64,000 bases of DNA, from NCBI RefSeq assembly GCF_036924715.1, contig NZ_JAZHSB010000001.1:1169001-1233000 (forward strand). Reading direction: 5' to 3'. Each line of letters begins with the position of its first letter. Position 1 is the first letter of the stretch. The notes below the pieces were generated by a model. The model searched no databases, had not been told where the DNA came from, and was given only the letters and a program-made list of their open reading frames with translations. The position numbers and the translations under genes are program-made. Positions 17,370 through 24,041 of this stretch are shown piece after piece. Source of the stretch: Bradyrhizobium sp. AZCC 1721. GTDB taxonomy: Bacteria; Pseudomonadota; Alphaproteobacteria; Rhizobiales; Xanthobacteraceae.

Positions 17370-17888
17370 ATGACCCATTACATCTTGTGCCGGTCGCCCT
17401 TGAAGGTTCTCGCGTGGCTTGTCGGATTGCTGTGTCTGTCGGCGGCGGAAGCCGACCCCGCGCATGCCTGCGCGTGCGACTCAATCTCGCCTGCCCAGGG
17501 CTTCGCACGCACTCAATACGTCTTCACCGGCAGGGTGACGGAAGTGAAGGACCATACCTGGACCGTGGACGTCGATCGAGTTTGGAAAGGGGCCGACAAA
17601 CTAGCCGCTCGCGTCAAGCTGCTGGATGTCTACAAGGACATGGATTGCGAATTTTACTTCGAACCGGGCCGCGCCTACCTCTTCTTCGCGATCGTGGCGA
17701 AGAGCAGTCGCTATGTGTACTATCAACCCGAGGTGTGCAACTGGACCAACGCATTGCGCTCGAAGCGCGTCGCCAGTCCGCACGGCGCGATCTGGCTCGA
17801 AGATTTGATCGTCGAGAACTACGGCCCTGGTGAGCCCCCGAGAGGCGAAGACCCCTGGAAACGCCTGCCGGAGCACGACCGCGACTGA
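17370..17888 (+). CDS. Secreted TIMP/NTR-like small protein
   Basis: A 172-residue secreted protein with signal peptide VLAWLVGLLCLSAAEADPAHA followed directly by CACDSISPAQGFARTQYVFTGRVTEVKD. A mature N-terminal Cys-x-Cys followed by a beta-barrel start and a VF-x-GRV strand is the pattern of tissue-inhibitor-of-metalloproteinase (netrin-like, NTR) domains. Two more cysteines (DCEFYF and EVCNW) could complete disulfides. The mature length of about 135 suits one NTR domain. The ATG at 17370 follows GGGAGGTGGAT. In bacteria the function of such proteins is unknown; protease inhibition is inference by fold alone. Confidence 0.7.
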   Translation: MTHYILCRSPLKVLAWLVGLLCLSAAEADPAHACACDSISPAQGFARTQYVFTGRVTEVKDHTWTVDVDRVWKGADKLAARVKLLDVYKDMDCEFYFEPGRAYLFFAIVAKSSRYVYYQPEVCNWTNALRSKRVASPHGAIWLEDLIVENYGPGEPPRGEDPWKRLPEHDRD

Positions 17889-17909
17889 CCGTTACATTCT
17901 CTTCGAGAT

Positions 17910-18518
17910 CTAACCAGGCTTGCCGGTCAGCCCATCGACCATCGCGCGCACGATGGTCGCAATTTCCTTGCGCAACGCCTCGACCGGCACCGCGATCAGT
18001 TTCTGCTCGAGCCCGAGCAGCACCATGCCGTGCACGGCGGAGAACAGACTGCGTGCCGTCACGCCGAGTTCGTCCGGCGTGCGCGTCGGAAAGAGTTCGG
18101 CCAGCGGCTGGTAGATATGGCGGAACAGGTCCATCTGTTCGCTGATCGCCCAGTCCGGCACCGGCTTGCCCGGCGCCATCCGATGCTCGAACAGCGCGCG
18201 CCACAGCTCGAGATTCTCGGCGGCGAAATCGCAATAGGCGACCGCGATGCGGACCAGCGTTTCACGAGGGGAGGGCGGCCCATCGTCTTCGGCAGCCGTG
18301 AGCGTGGCGTCGAGCCGCGCCAACGTGCGCGACCCGACCCGCAGGATCAATTCGTCCACGTCTTCGACGAGATTGTAGACCGCGCCGTTGGCGATGCTGA
18401 TGTCCCGCGCCAGATCGCGCGTTTTCAGCCCCGGCAGACCCCCTGCGGCAATCCGTCGCTCCGCCGCTTCGATCAAGGATTCTCGAAGTTTTGCTCGTCT
18501 TTCCAATGCCTTAGACAT
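17910..18518 (-). CDS. TetR family repressor, probable regulator of pspA
   Basis: A 202-residue TetR-type regulator. An N-terminal helix-turn-helix (LKTRDLARDISIANGAVYNLVEDVDELIL) is followed by a C-terminal ligand-binding helical domain (WRALFEHRMAPGKPVPDW, ARSLFSAVHGMVLLGLEQK). The ATG at 18518 gives MSKALERRAKLRESL; a longer start at 18545 would lie inside an operator. The gene is divergent from pspA, and three copies of a 15-bp palindrome lie between their start codons. Autorepression and control of the pspA operon are strongly suggested. Ligand unknown. Confidence 0.9.
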   Translation of the reverse strand: MSKALERRAKLRESLIEAAERRIAAGGLPGLKTRDLARDISIANGAVYNLVEDVDELILRVGSRTLARLDATLTAAEDDGPPSPRETLVRIAVAYCDFAAENLELWRALFEHRMAPGKPVPDWAISEQMDLFRHIYQPLAELFPTRTPDELGVTARSLFSAVHGMVLLGLEQKLIAVPVEALRKEIATIVRAMVDGLTGKPG

Positions 18519-18530
18519 CTTCTTCCAATC

Positions 18531-18545
18531 TTGAGCGCTGCTCAA
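18531..18545. promoter_or_regulatory. Palindromic operator 1, TTGAGCGCTGCTCAA
   Basis: Fifteen-base palindrome TTGAGCGCTGCTCAA, 12 bases upstream of the TetR start codon. It has the same TTGAGC/GCTCAA arms as operator 2. Confidence 0.85.
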
Positions 18546-18553
18546 AATAATTC

Positions 18554-18568
18554 TTGAGCAACGCTCAA
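18554..18568. promoter_or_regulatory. Palindromic operator 2, TTGAGCAACGCTCAA
   Basis: Second copy with centre 23 bases from that of operator 1, roughly two helical turns. It lies between the two divergent genes. Confidence 0.85.
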
Positions 18569-18587
18569 ACTATGCTACAAACCTTTC

Positions 18588-18602
18588 ATGAGCAATGCTC
18601 AT
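18588..18602. promoter_or_regulatory. Palindromic operator 3, ATGAGCAATGCTCAT
   Basis: Third copy with A/T at the outer positions, 34 bases centre to centre from operator 2 and 17 bases before the pspA start codon. Its placement near the pspA start suits repression of pspA. Confidence 0.8.
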
Positions 18603-18619
18603 AACACAGGGAGCCACCA

Positions 18620-19315
18620 ATGTTCAAAACTGTTTTGACGCTTTTCCGGGGCAGCGTGGCTGCCGCGGGAGAAGAACTGGAAGACCGCGCGGCGCTGCTC
18701 ATTCTCGACCAGCAGATGCGCGACGCCGCCGCGGCGGTCGAACGTTCCAAGCGCTCGCTGGCGCTGGCGATCGCGGGCGACCAGCAGGAGGGTCGCCGTC
18801 TCGACGCTACCAACGCCCGTATCGCCGATCTCGAAGTCCGCGCCACCGCCGCGCTCGATGGCGGAAGGGAAGACCTCGCCCGCGAAGCGGCGCAGGCAAT
18901 CGCCAATCTCGAGGCCGACCGCGATGCCGCGATGACCGCGCGGACGCTGTTTGCGTCTGAAATCACGCGCATGAAGCGCCAGGTCGCCAACGCCGAGGCG
19001 CGGATTACCGAGCTTGATCGCGGCCGTCGCATCGCTCGCGCGTCGGAAGCAGTTCGCGCGCTGCGAAGGGGCGGCGTCGAAGCCGCGCGCCCTTACGAAT
19101 CCACGCTGCCGGAAGCGGAGAACACGCTCAAGCGGCTGCGTGAGCGCCAGATCGAGGCCCAGGCCGCCGCCGATGCCTTGATCGAGCTCGATGCCGCCAC
19201 CGGACCGCAGGCGACTGCCGAAAAGCTCGCCGAACAGGGCTTTGGGCCACGCCTGAAATCAACCGCGGACGACGTGCTCGCGCGTTTGAACGCCAAACGC
19301 ACGCAAGCTGCCTGA
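18620..19315 (+). CDS. pspA: PspA/IM30 family phage-shock protein
   Basis: A 231-residue, almost wholly helical, coiled-coil protein that fits PspA (about 220-230 residues). It has the N-terminal amphipathic MFKTVLTLFRG, DRAALLILDQQMRDAAAAVERSKRSLALAIA, and long heptad segments rich in Ala, Glu and Arg. PspA/IM30 proteins form ESCRT-III-like scaffolds on the inner membrane to preserve integrity and proton motive force. Its upstream region holds the operators of the divergent TetR gene. A YiaA/YiaB-type membrane protein gene follows 43 bases later, so the two probably form one unit. Confidence 0.88.
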   Translation: MFKTVLTLFRGSVAAAGEELEDRAALLILDQQMRDAAAAVERSKRSLALAIAGDQQEGRRLDATNARIADLEVRATAALDGGREDLAREAAQAIANLEADRDAAMTARTLFASEITRMKRQVANAEARITELDRGRRIARASEAVRALRRGGVEAARPYESTLPEAENTLKRLRERQIEAQAAADALIELDAATGPQATAEKLAEQGFGPRLKSTADDVLARLNAKRTQAA

Positions 19316-19358
19316 AACTGAACCCGATCGATTAAACCCATATCAACAGGAGATTATC

Positions 19359-19634
19359 ATGAACCAGAACGTCCAACCCCACAGCGGTGCCTGGGTTACC
19401 TTCACCTACATTTCGTTCGCTGCCTCGGCCTTCATGGTCGCCGTCGGCGTGTTCTTCCTGCCGCTCGATCTCTGGATCAAGGGCTATCTCGCAATGGGCA
19501 TCGTCATGCTGGTGCAGTCCTGCGTCACCCTGACCAAGACCGTGCGCGACATGCACGAAAGCGGCAAGCTGGTGAACCGCATCGAAGATGCCAAGGCAGA
19601 ACGGCTGCTGATGGAAGTTTCCAAAGCCGCGTAA
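19359..19634 (+). CDS. YiaA/YiaB family inner membrane protein
   Basis: A 91-residue protein with two transmembrane helices (ISFAASAFMVAVGVFFLPL and LAMGIVMLVQSCVTLTKT) separated by a short loop, and a charged C-terminal tail (VNRIEDAKAERLLMEVSKAA). This matches the YiaAB two-helix domain, whose role is unknown. An AGGAG ribosome-binding site precedes the ATG. It follows pspA on the same strand and is likely controlled by the same operators, which points to a membrane-stress role. Confidence 0.85.
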   Translation: MNQNVQPHSGAWVTFTYISFAASAFMVAVGVFFLPLDLWIKGYLAMGIVMLVQSCVTLTKTVRDMHESGKLVNRIEDAKAERLLMEVSKAA

Positions 19635-19754
19635 CCTGTGGCGCGGTGCTGGCGAGGGCGGACGGCGGATGTTACGGCATCCGTCGTTCGCTTGTCCGCC
19701 TTCGCCCTCACCAGAAACAGCAACTCGCTACCGGACAAAGCAAACTGAAAGGGA

Positions 19755-20189
19755 ATGTCCGTGCCTCCTCCTGAAAATGATGACGGCCGTGGGCATCCGA
19801 CTTCGCTGCAAAGAGCGCTCGTATTCGTGTTGCTGGGTCCCGCCCTCGGAGTGCTCATAGCCTTTTCAGTGGTGGCCATTGCGATCCGCGGATACGCCGC
19901 CGATCTTTTCGGCGTCTCGATAGCGTTTTTGTTCAGTCTGGTTGTATGTGCGATCACCGGTATCGTTGATGGAGTCCTGGCTTGGGCTGCGCCAATTTCC
20001 TTGAGGGCGCCCTTGACCGCGATCGTCGGGGCGGCCGTTGCCGTCGGTCTCGTTCTTTTCCTGGCAGCCCAATTGGGGGGCCAGATGACGCCGCCGCTGC
20101 ACACGCTGATTCCAATCGCAGTCATCGGAGCGCTCAATACAGGTGCGTGCTCGCTGCTCACGTACTATTACCGTCGCAGGAAGGCTTGA
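19755..20189 (+). CDS. Four-helix membrane protein of unknown function
   Basis: A 144-residue protein with four hydrophobic segments: LVFVLLGPALGVLIAFSVVA, VSIAFLFSLVVCAITGIVDG, ALTAIVGAAVAVGLVLFLAAQ-like, and LIPIAVIGALNTGACSLLTYYY. It ends in the basic tail RRRKA. I do not recognise a family. It lies 120 bases after the YiaA-like gene; the gap is too long to claim co-transcription. Confidence 0.6.
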   Translation: MSVPPPENDDGRGHPTSLQRALVFVLLGPALGVLIAFSVVAIAIRGYAADLFGVSIAFLFSLVVCAITGIVDGVLAWAAPISLRAPLTAIVGAAVAVGLVLFLAAQLGGQMTPPLHTLIPIAVIGALNTGACSLLTYYYRRRKA

Positions 20190-20341
20190 CCTGGCCAGCA
20201 TCCGCACCGCCGTTTCCTGTCACGAATTATTTGATGCCGCCGTTCAATGCATCGTTTACCCTGCGGCAATCGCAACATATCGCGCTCATGGCTCCTTAAC
20301 GGGCCCCGGCGCATAAATCCGCCCCCGAGCGGGAAAGCGGC

Positions 20342-20492
20342 ATGGCGTCTGTCTGGAGCGACAATTCGGCGATCCGTCACGTCTTGGGGCAGGTGCGCTC
20401 TGCGGCTACGCGCCTGGGCGGATATGGCCTGTTTTGGCTGAAGGCACTGCGCCAGCCCACCATCGATCTCACCCTGCGCACCCAATACCGGG
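20342..20492 (+). other. Probable 5' part of the next gene, in another reading frame
   Basis: An open frame from the ATG at 20342 reads MASVWSDNSAIRHVLGQVRS and ends with LRQPTIDLTLRTQYRV near 20492, with third-position GC as strong as in real genes. At that point the following gene continues one base out of phase (VTRIVEAPGL). Removing one G from CGGGTTGGTCACG at 20488-20500 joins them as TQYRV-VTRIVE. I read this as the missing N-terminus of the gene at 20493-21383, separated by a one-base insertion or a sequencing error. Confidence 0.6.
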
Positions 20493-21383
20493 TTGGTCAC
20501 GCGAATCGTCGAGGCCCCCGGCCTGTCGCTTTCCGAAGCCGAGCTCGACGAGCTGGTCTCGCAACTGCGCGTCGTGGCGGCCAAGACACTGCCGAAGGAG
20601 AGCCTCACCTACGGAATATTCTCCGGCGAGCGCGAACGGCTGTCGCGCGCCATCGTCACGCTGATCTCGGAGCAAGCAACGGGCCGGCCGATTGCCTTCA
20701 ACGCGCTGTCGGTCATGAAGGTGGAACTCGACGGCGAGCCGGTGGAGGTCACGCATCTCGGCCTCGTCATGGTCGATCCCGATGAGCGGGGGCAGGGGCT
20801 CTCCTGGGTGCTGTACGGCCTGACGGCGCTCGTTCTGTTTGCCCGCGACGGCCTGCGTCCGAAATGGATATCGAACGTCACCCAGGTGCCGTCGGTCGTC
20901 GGCATGGTCAGCCAGACCTTTTCGGATGTCTTTCCGTCGCCCCATCCGGACTCACGCCAGAGCTTTGCGCATCTGCAACTGGCACGCGGCATCATGTCCC
21001 GTCATCGCGCCGTGTTCGGCGTGGGTGAGAATGCCGGGTTTGACGAGGCGCGGTTTGTCATCACCAATGCCTATACCGGTGGATCGGACGCGCTGAAGAA
21101 AACGTTCGAAGCCGCACCCAAACATCGCGACGAACAATACAACGCCTGGTGCGCGCGCGAGCTCGATTACGCCAGGGGCGACGACGTCCTGCAGCTCGGC
21201 CGCGTCGACCTTTCCGGTGCCCGCCGCTACGTCCAGCGGGATGTGCCGGCCGGTTCATTGCCGGCGCTGCTCGCGGCCTCCGTCGTGCTGGCGTTGCAGC
21301 GGCTGATACTGCCGGTGGTTTACTGGCTCGACGATACGCGTCCGTTCGGCAGCTTGCGGCCGTGGCGAGGGAACGGCCGATGA
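20493..21383 (+). CDS. GNAT-like domain protein, probably missing its in-frame start
   Basis: A 296-residue frame that starts only with a TTG. The central part (LGLVMVDPDERGQGLSWVLYG) resembles the acetyl-CoA-binding turn of GNAT acetyltransferases, though the rest is not a clear match; a hydrophobic segment (ASVVLALQRLILPVVYWL) lies near the end. The true N-terminus seems to be the frame at 20342-20492, so this may be a one-base frameshifted gene (about 346 residues if joined). Its stop overlaps the next start as ATGA, so the pair is translationally coupled. I would not claim an acetyltransferase activity. Confidence 0.55.
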   Translation: MVTRIVEAPGLSLSEAELDELVSQLRVVAAKTLPKESLTYGIFSGERERLSRAIVTLISEQATGRPIAFNALSVMKVELDGEPVEVTHLGLVMVDPDERGQGLSWVLYGLTALVLFARDGLRPKWISNVTQVPSVVGMVSQTFSDVFPSPHPDSRQSFAHLQLARGIMSRHRAVFGVGENAGFDEARFVITNAYTGGSDALKKTFEAAPKHRDEQYNAWCARELDYARGDDVLQLGRVDLSGARRYVQRDVPAGSLPALLAASVVLALQRLILPVVYWLDDTRPFGSLRPWRGNGR

Positions 21384-22594
21384 CACCAGGTGAAATGTCA
21401 TCTGGCATGATCGCCGATTCCATCGTCAATCTCTGCGGCGCGATCGGGCTTGGCGTCGCCATGATCACGCTGCACCGGCGCGATCCCAAGGGCCCGCTGA
21501 CGCGGCGTCTCCTGGTCGCTCTTGGCATTATCGCGCTGCTGTTCCTGGTGCGGGGCACGGCTTGGTGGAGCGGCAGCGCGGGGCTCAACAACCTGTCGGC
21601 AATTCCGGCCGCGCTGATCCCGCTCGGCGCATTGATCGTTACTGAAGGTATCCTGCGGCGTCATGCCCCGCGCCTGGCCAAGATCGCGCTTCTGAGCGGC
21701 GGTATCGCGCTCGGTCTCGCCGGCGCTGCCGGGTTGGAAACCCTCGCAATGCCCGCCGCCATCCTGCTCGCGTTGTTTCAGCTTGGCGGCTTCGCCATCT
21801 GCGCCTGGTTGCTTGCGACCCGTGACCGGGCGACGCTGATGGTATCAGAGAATCGCATCGTTAGCCGTCTCGCCGTCGGCGCCATCCTGGTCATTCCCTT
21901 CATCGTCACCGATTTCAGGGTGCTGTTTCCGGATATCCCGGTCAGGCTCGGGGCATTGGGAGCATTGCTCGTCGTTACCGCGATATTGATCGCGGAACGC
22001 GGTGCGGAGACGCAGCGTCAGGCGTTGATGATGACGGCATTGCGGCTGTCGAGTTCGGCCCTTCTCGGTACTGCCGCGGCGTTTGTCGCGCCGGACGCCG
22101 ATGCGGCGCAGGTCATGCGATTCTGTGCGATAGCGATCACGGGCGTTCTCACCATCGGGGTGATGGTGGACGCGCTGCGCGCCCACTTCGAATCCCAGGT
22201 GCCCGGTGTTCTCAACTCCGTCGCGGCCTCGCCAGCCAGAACGCGCGACGCGCTGATCGCGGAACTCGCGCGTCATCCGATCTTCGAGAGTGCCCGGCGT
22301 TATCGGGAGAGCGAACTCTCGAGCTTCGATCCGCAACTGCTGCGCGATTTTCTCTCGACCCGGCGTGTACTGCGCCGGCCCGATGCGCCGTGGGGCCTGA
22401 CATCGTCCGATCCGGCCGTCGAACGCGTGGTGTCGCTGCTAGCGGCCAACAGCGCAACGCACCTCATCGTGCTATCGCACGATCCGATCGACGTCATCAC
22501 ACTGGCAGTTCCCGTGGTTTCGGCCGATCCGGCCACTGAAACCGCGCTGGCCCTGCTGCGGCGCCTGCTGGCGCTGACGCCGGAGGCGACGTGA
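21380..22594 (+). CDS. Multi-pass membrane protein of unknown function
   Basis: A 404-residue protein. About eight to nine hydrophobic segments span residues about 12-270 (IVNLCGAIGLGVAMITL, LLVALGIIALLFLVRGTAW, LVIPFIVTDFRVLF, ALGALLVVTAILIAE), followed by a soluble C-terminal region of about 120 residues with SVAASPARTRDALIAELARHP and HLIVLSHDPIDVITLAVPVVS. The start ATG overlaps the stop of the GNAT-like gene, so they form a coupled pair. I do not recognise the family. It is not clearly linked to the pspA group 1.7 kb upstream beyond gene order and strand. Confidence 0.6.
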   Translation: MTPGEMSSGMIADSIVNLCGAIGLGVAMITLHRRDPKGPLTRRLLVALGIIALLFLVRGTAWWSGSAGLNNLSAIPAALIPLGALIVTEGILRRHAPRLAKIALLSGGIALGLAGAAGLETLAMPAAILLALFQLGGFAICAWLLATRDRATLMVSENRIVSRLAVGAILVIPFIVTDFRVLFPDIPVRLGALGALLVVTAILIAERGAETQRQALMMTALRLSSSALLGTAAAFVAPDADAAQVMRFCAIAITGVLTIGVMVDALRAHFESQVPGVLNSVAASPARTRDALIAELARHPIFESARRYRESELSSFDPQLLRDFLSTRRVLRRPDAPWGLTSSDPAVERVVSLLAANSATHLIVLSHDPIDVITLAVPVVSADPATETALALLRRLLALTPEAT

Positions 22595-22690
22595 TATTCA
22601 GTCACGAGATTTTTCACGCGCGACGACGTACGAAATTCATCGTGACTGTGATAAGACGCCGCCGTAGCGATTTCATGATGGGGCAGGCCA

Positions 22691-22897
22691 ATGTCGAAGC
22701 AAGCGATGCGTGAGGAGGCGGAGCGCCTGATCCGCGAGACGATGCAAAAGAAGACCATCGTCGTGAAGCAAGGACAGACCAGGATCGAGGCGGTCTGCGG
22801 CAAATGCGGCGCGCCGAACCGCGTCCAGGCCGAGAAGGGCGCGACCCGCGTCAAATACGTCTGCAAGCAATGCGGCGACAAGCAGGTAACGCTGTAG
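22691..22897 (+). CDS. Small zinc-ribbon protein
   Basis: A 68-residue protein. An N-terminal charged helix (SKQAMREEAERLIRETMQKK) precedes a zinc ribbon with two Cys-x2-Cys pairs, VCGKCGAPN and VCKQCGDKQ, 18 residues apart. The two pairs would bind one zinc. Function unknown; nucleic acid binding or a structural role is possible by fold. It stands alone, with a hairpin between it and the convergent SDR gene. Confidence 0.72.
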   Translation: MSKQAMREEAERLIRETMQKKTIVVKQGQTRIEAVCGKCGAPNRVQAEKGATRVKYVCKQCGDKQVTL

Positions 22898-22939
22898 AGT
22901 TTTGCAGTTGTCCACACTATTGCCACGCAGACGGTCAGC

Positions 22940-22964
22940 TCCCTCCCCCGCAAGGGGGGAGGGA
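22940..22964. repeat. Hairpin TCCCTCCCCC / GGGGGAGGGA
   Basis: Perfect 10-bp inverted repeat with loop GCAAG between the convergent zinc-ribbon and SDR genes. There is no T run, so it is not a clear intrinsic terminator; it could be a bidirectional barrier or a dispersed repeat remnant. Confidence 0.6.
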
Positions 22965-23001
22965 ACGCACCTTTGTTGAGGCGGCAGCATCGCGACGCTT
23001 G

Positions 23002-23856
23002 TTATTCCTTCACAAATCTCGCGAACGCCTCCGCATAATCCGGATGCCAGCGCGACAGCGCGGGGCGGTTCTCCACGATATCGCCAATCGCCCACAGCAT
23101 GCGCCGCTCGTCGAGTTGCCGCGGTACGTCGTTATCCGGACAGAGGATGTAGAAGTCGCCGGCGTCGATGCGTTCGATCATGAAATCGATCGTTTGCTCT
23201 GGCGTCCAGGCGCCGGGCGGCTTCTCGGTGCGGCCGCGCGCGGTCAGGGGCGTGAAGACGTGGCCGGGGATCATCAGATGCGCGCTGATCCTGCAGCCCG
23301 GCAGGTTCCGCAATTCGTGCTGCAGCGCCTCCGTCTGCGCTTTCACGCCGGCCTTCGAGACGTTGTAGGCGGGATTGCCGGGCGGCGTCGTGATGCCTTG
23401 CTTGGAGCCGGTGTTGATCACGAGGCCGGGCCGTCCGCGTTCGACCATGTGAGGTACGAAAGCCTGCGTGCCGTGAATGACGCCCCACAGGTTCACCGCG
23501 AGAATGCGCTGCCAGTTCTCCAGCGGACCAAAACTGTTGCTGTCGGGGCCAATGCCGGCATTGTTCATCAGGATGTCGATACCGCCGAACCGCTTTTGCA
23601 CCGCGGCTTCCAGGCCCGCAACCTCATCGAAGCGGCTGACGTCGACCGATGCCGTCATGATGTCGGCCGCGCCGCCCTTGGCGACGGCTGCCAGTCTGAC
23701 CGCGGCCTCGGCGAGGCGCTCGGTACCGATGTCGGCGATGCACACCTTCATGCCGAAGCCGGCGAAACGCATCGCAGCGGCGAGCCCGATGCCGGAGGCG
23801 CCTCCCGTGATCACGGCAACATGATTTGGCGACATCGCAGGATGGGGCATCGTCAT
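23002..23856 (-). CDS. Short-chain dehydrogenase/reductase
   Basis: A 284-residue SDR. The cofactor motif TGGASGIGLAAAMRF, the NNAGIG segment, and the catalytic YNVSK (Tyr-x3-Lys) are present; the helix after it has KAGVKAQTEALQHELRN. The region after VFTPL may shape substrate specificity. It is an NAD(P)-dependent alcohol or ketone oxidoreductase of unknown substrate. It is divergent from the aldehyde dehydrogenase gene, with 185 bases between starts. The two could act in sequence on an alcohol and an aldehyde, but this is inference. Confidence 0.9.
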   Translation of the reverse strand: MTMPHPAMSPNHVAVITGGASGIGLAAAMRFAGFGMKVCIADIGTERLAEAAVRLAAVAKGGAADIMTASVDVSRFDEVAGLEAAVQKRFGGIDILMNNAGIGPDSNSFGPLENWQRILAVNLWGVIHGTQAFVPHMVERGRPGLVINTGSKQGITTPPGNPAYNVSKAGVKAQTEALQHELRNLPGCRISAHLMIPGHVFTPLTARGRTEKPPGAWTPEQTIDFMIERIDAGDFYILCPDNDVPRQLDERRMLWAIGDIVENRPALSRWHPDYAEAFARFVKE

Positions 23857-24041
23857 TCTCCGGACAGTTGAGGTATGTATTCGCAGGCCGACGCCTTAGG
23901 CTACCATGTACGAACGGGCATGGGAGGCTTTCGCATCGGCTGCTTTCCGCAATCCTTCGGCCGCATTACGGTTCATGCCACGGTCATAGATGTGCAAACA
24001 TAGCGGCACAAAATTCCAACCGACTTCAAGGGAGTGTAGTC

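Noticed and set aside
18531..18602. CRISPR-like or phage repeat
   Set aside because: Three spaced copies are too few and too closely packed between divergent genes; operators explain them better.
22940..22964. Intrinsic terminator
   Set aside because: The stem is perfect but no T run follows in either direction, so I list it only as a hairpin.
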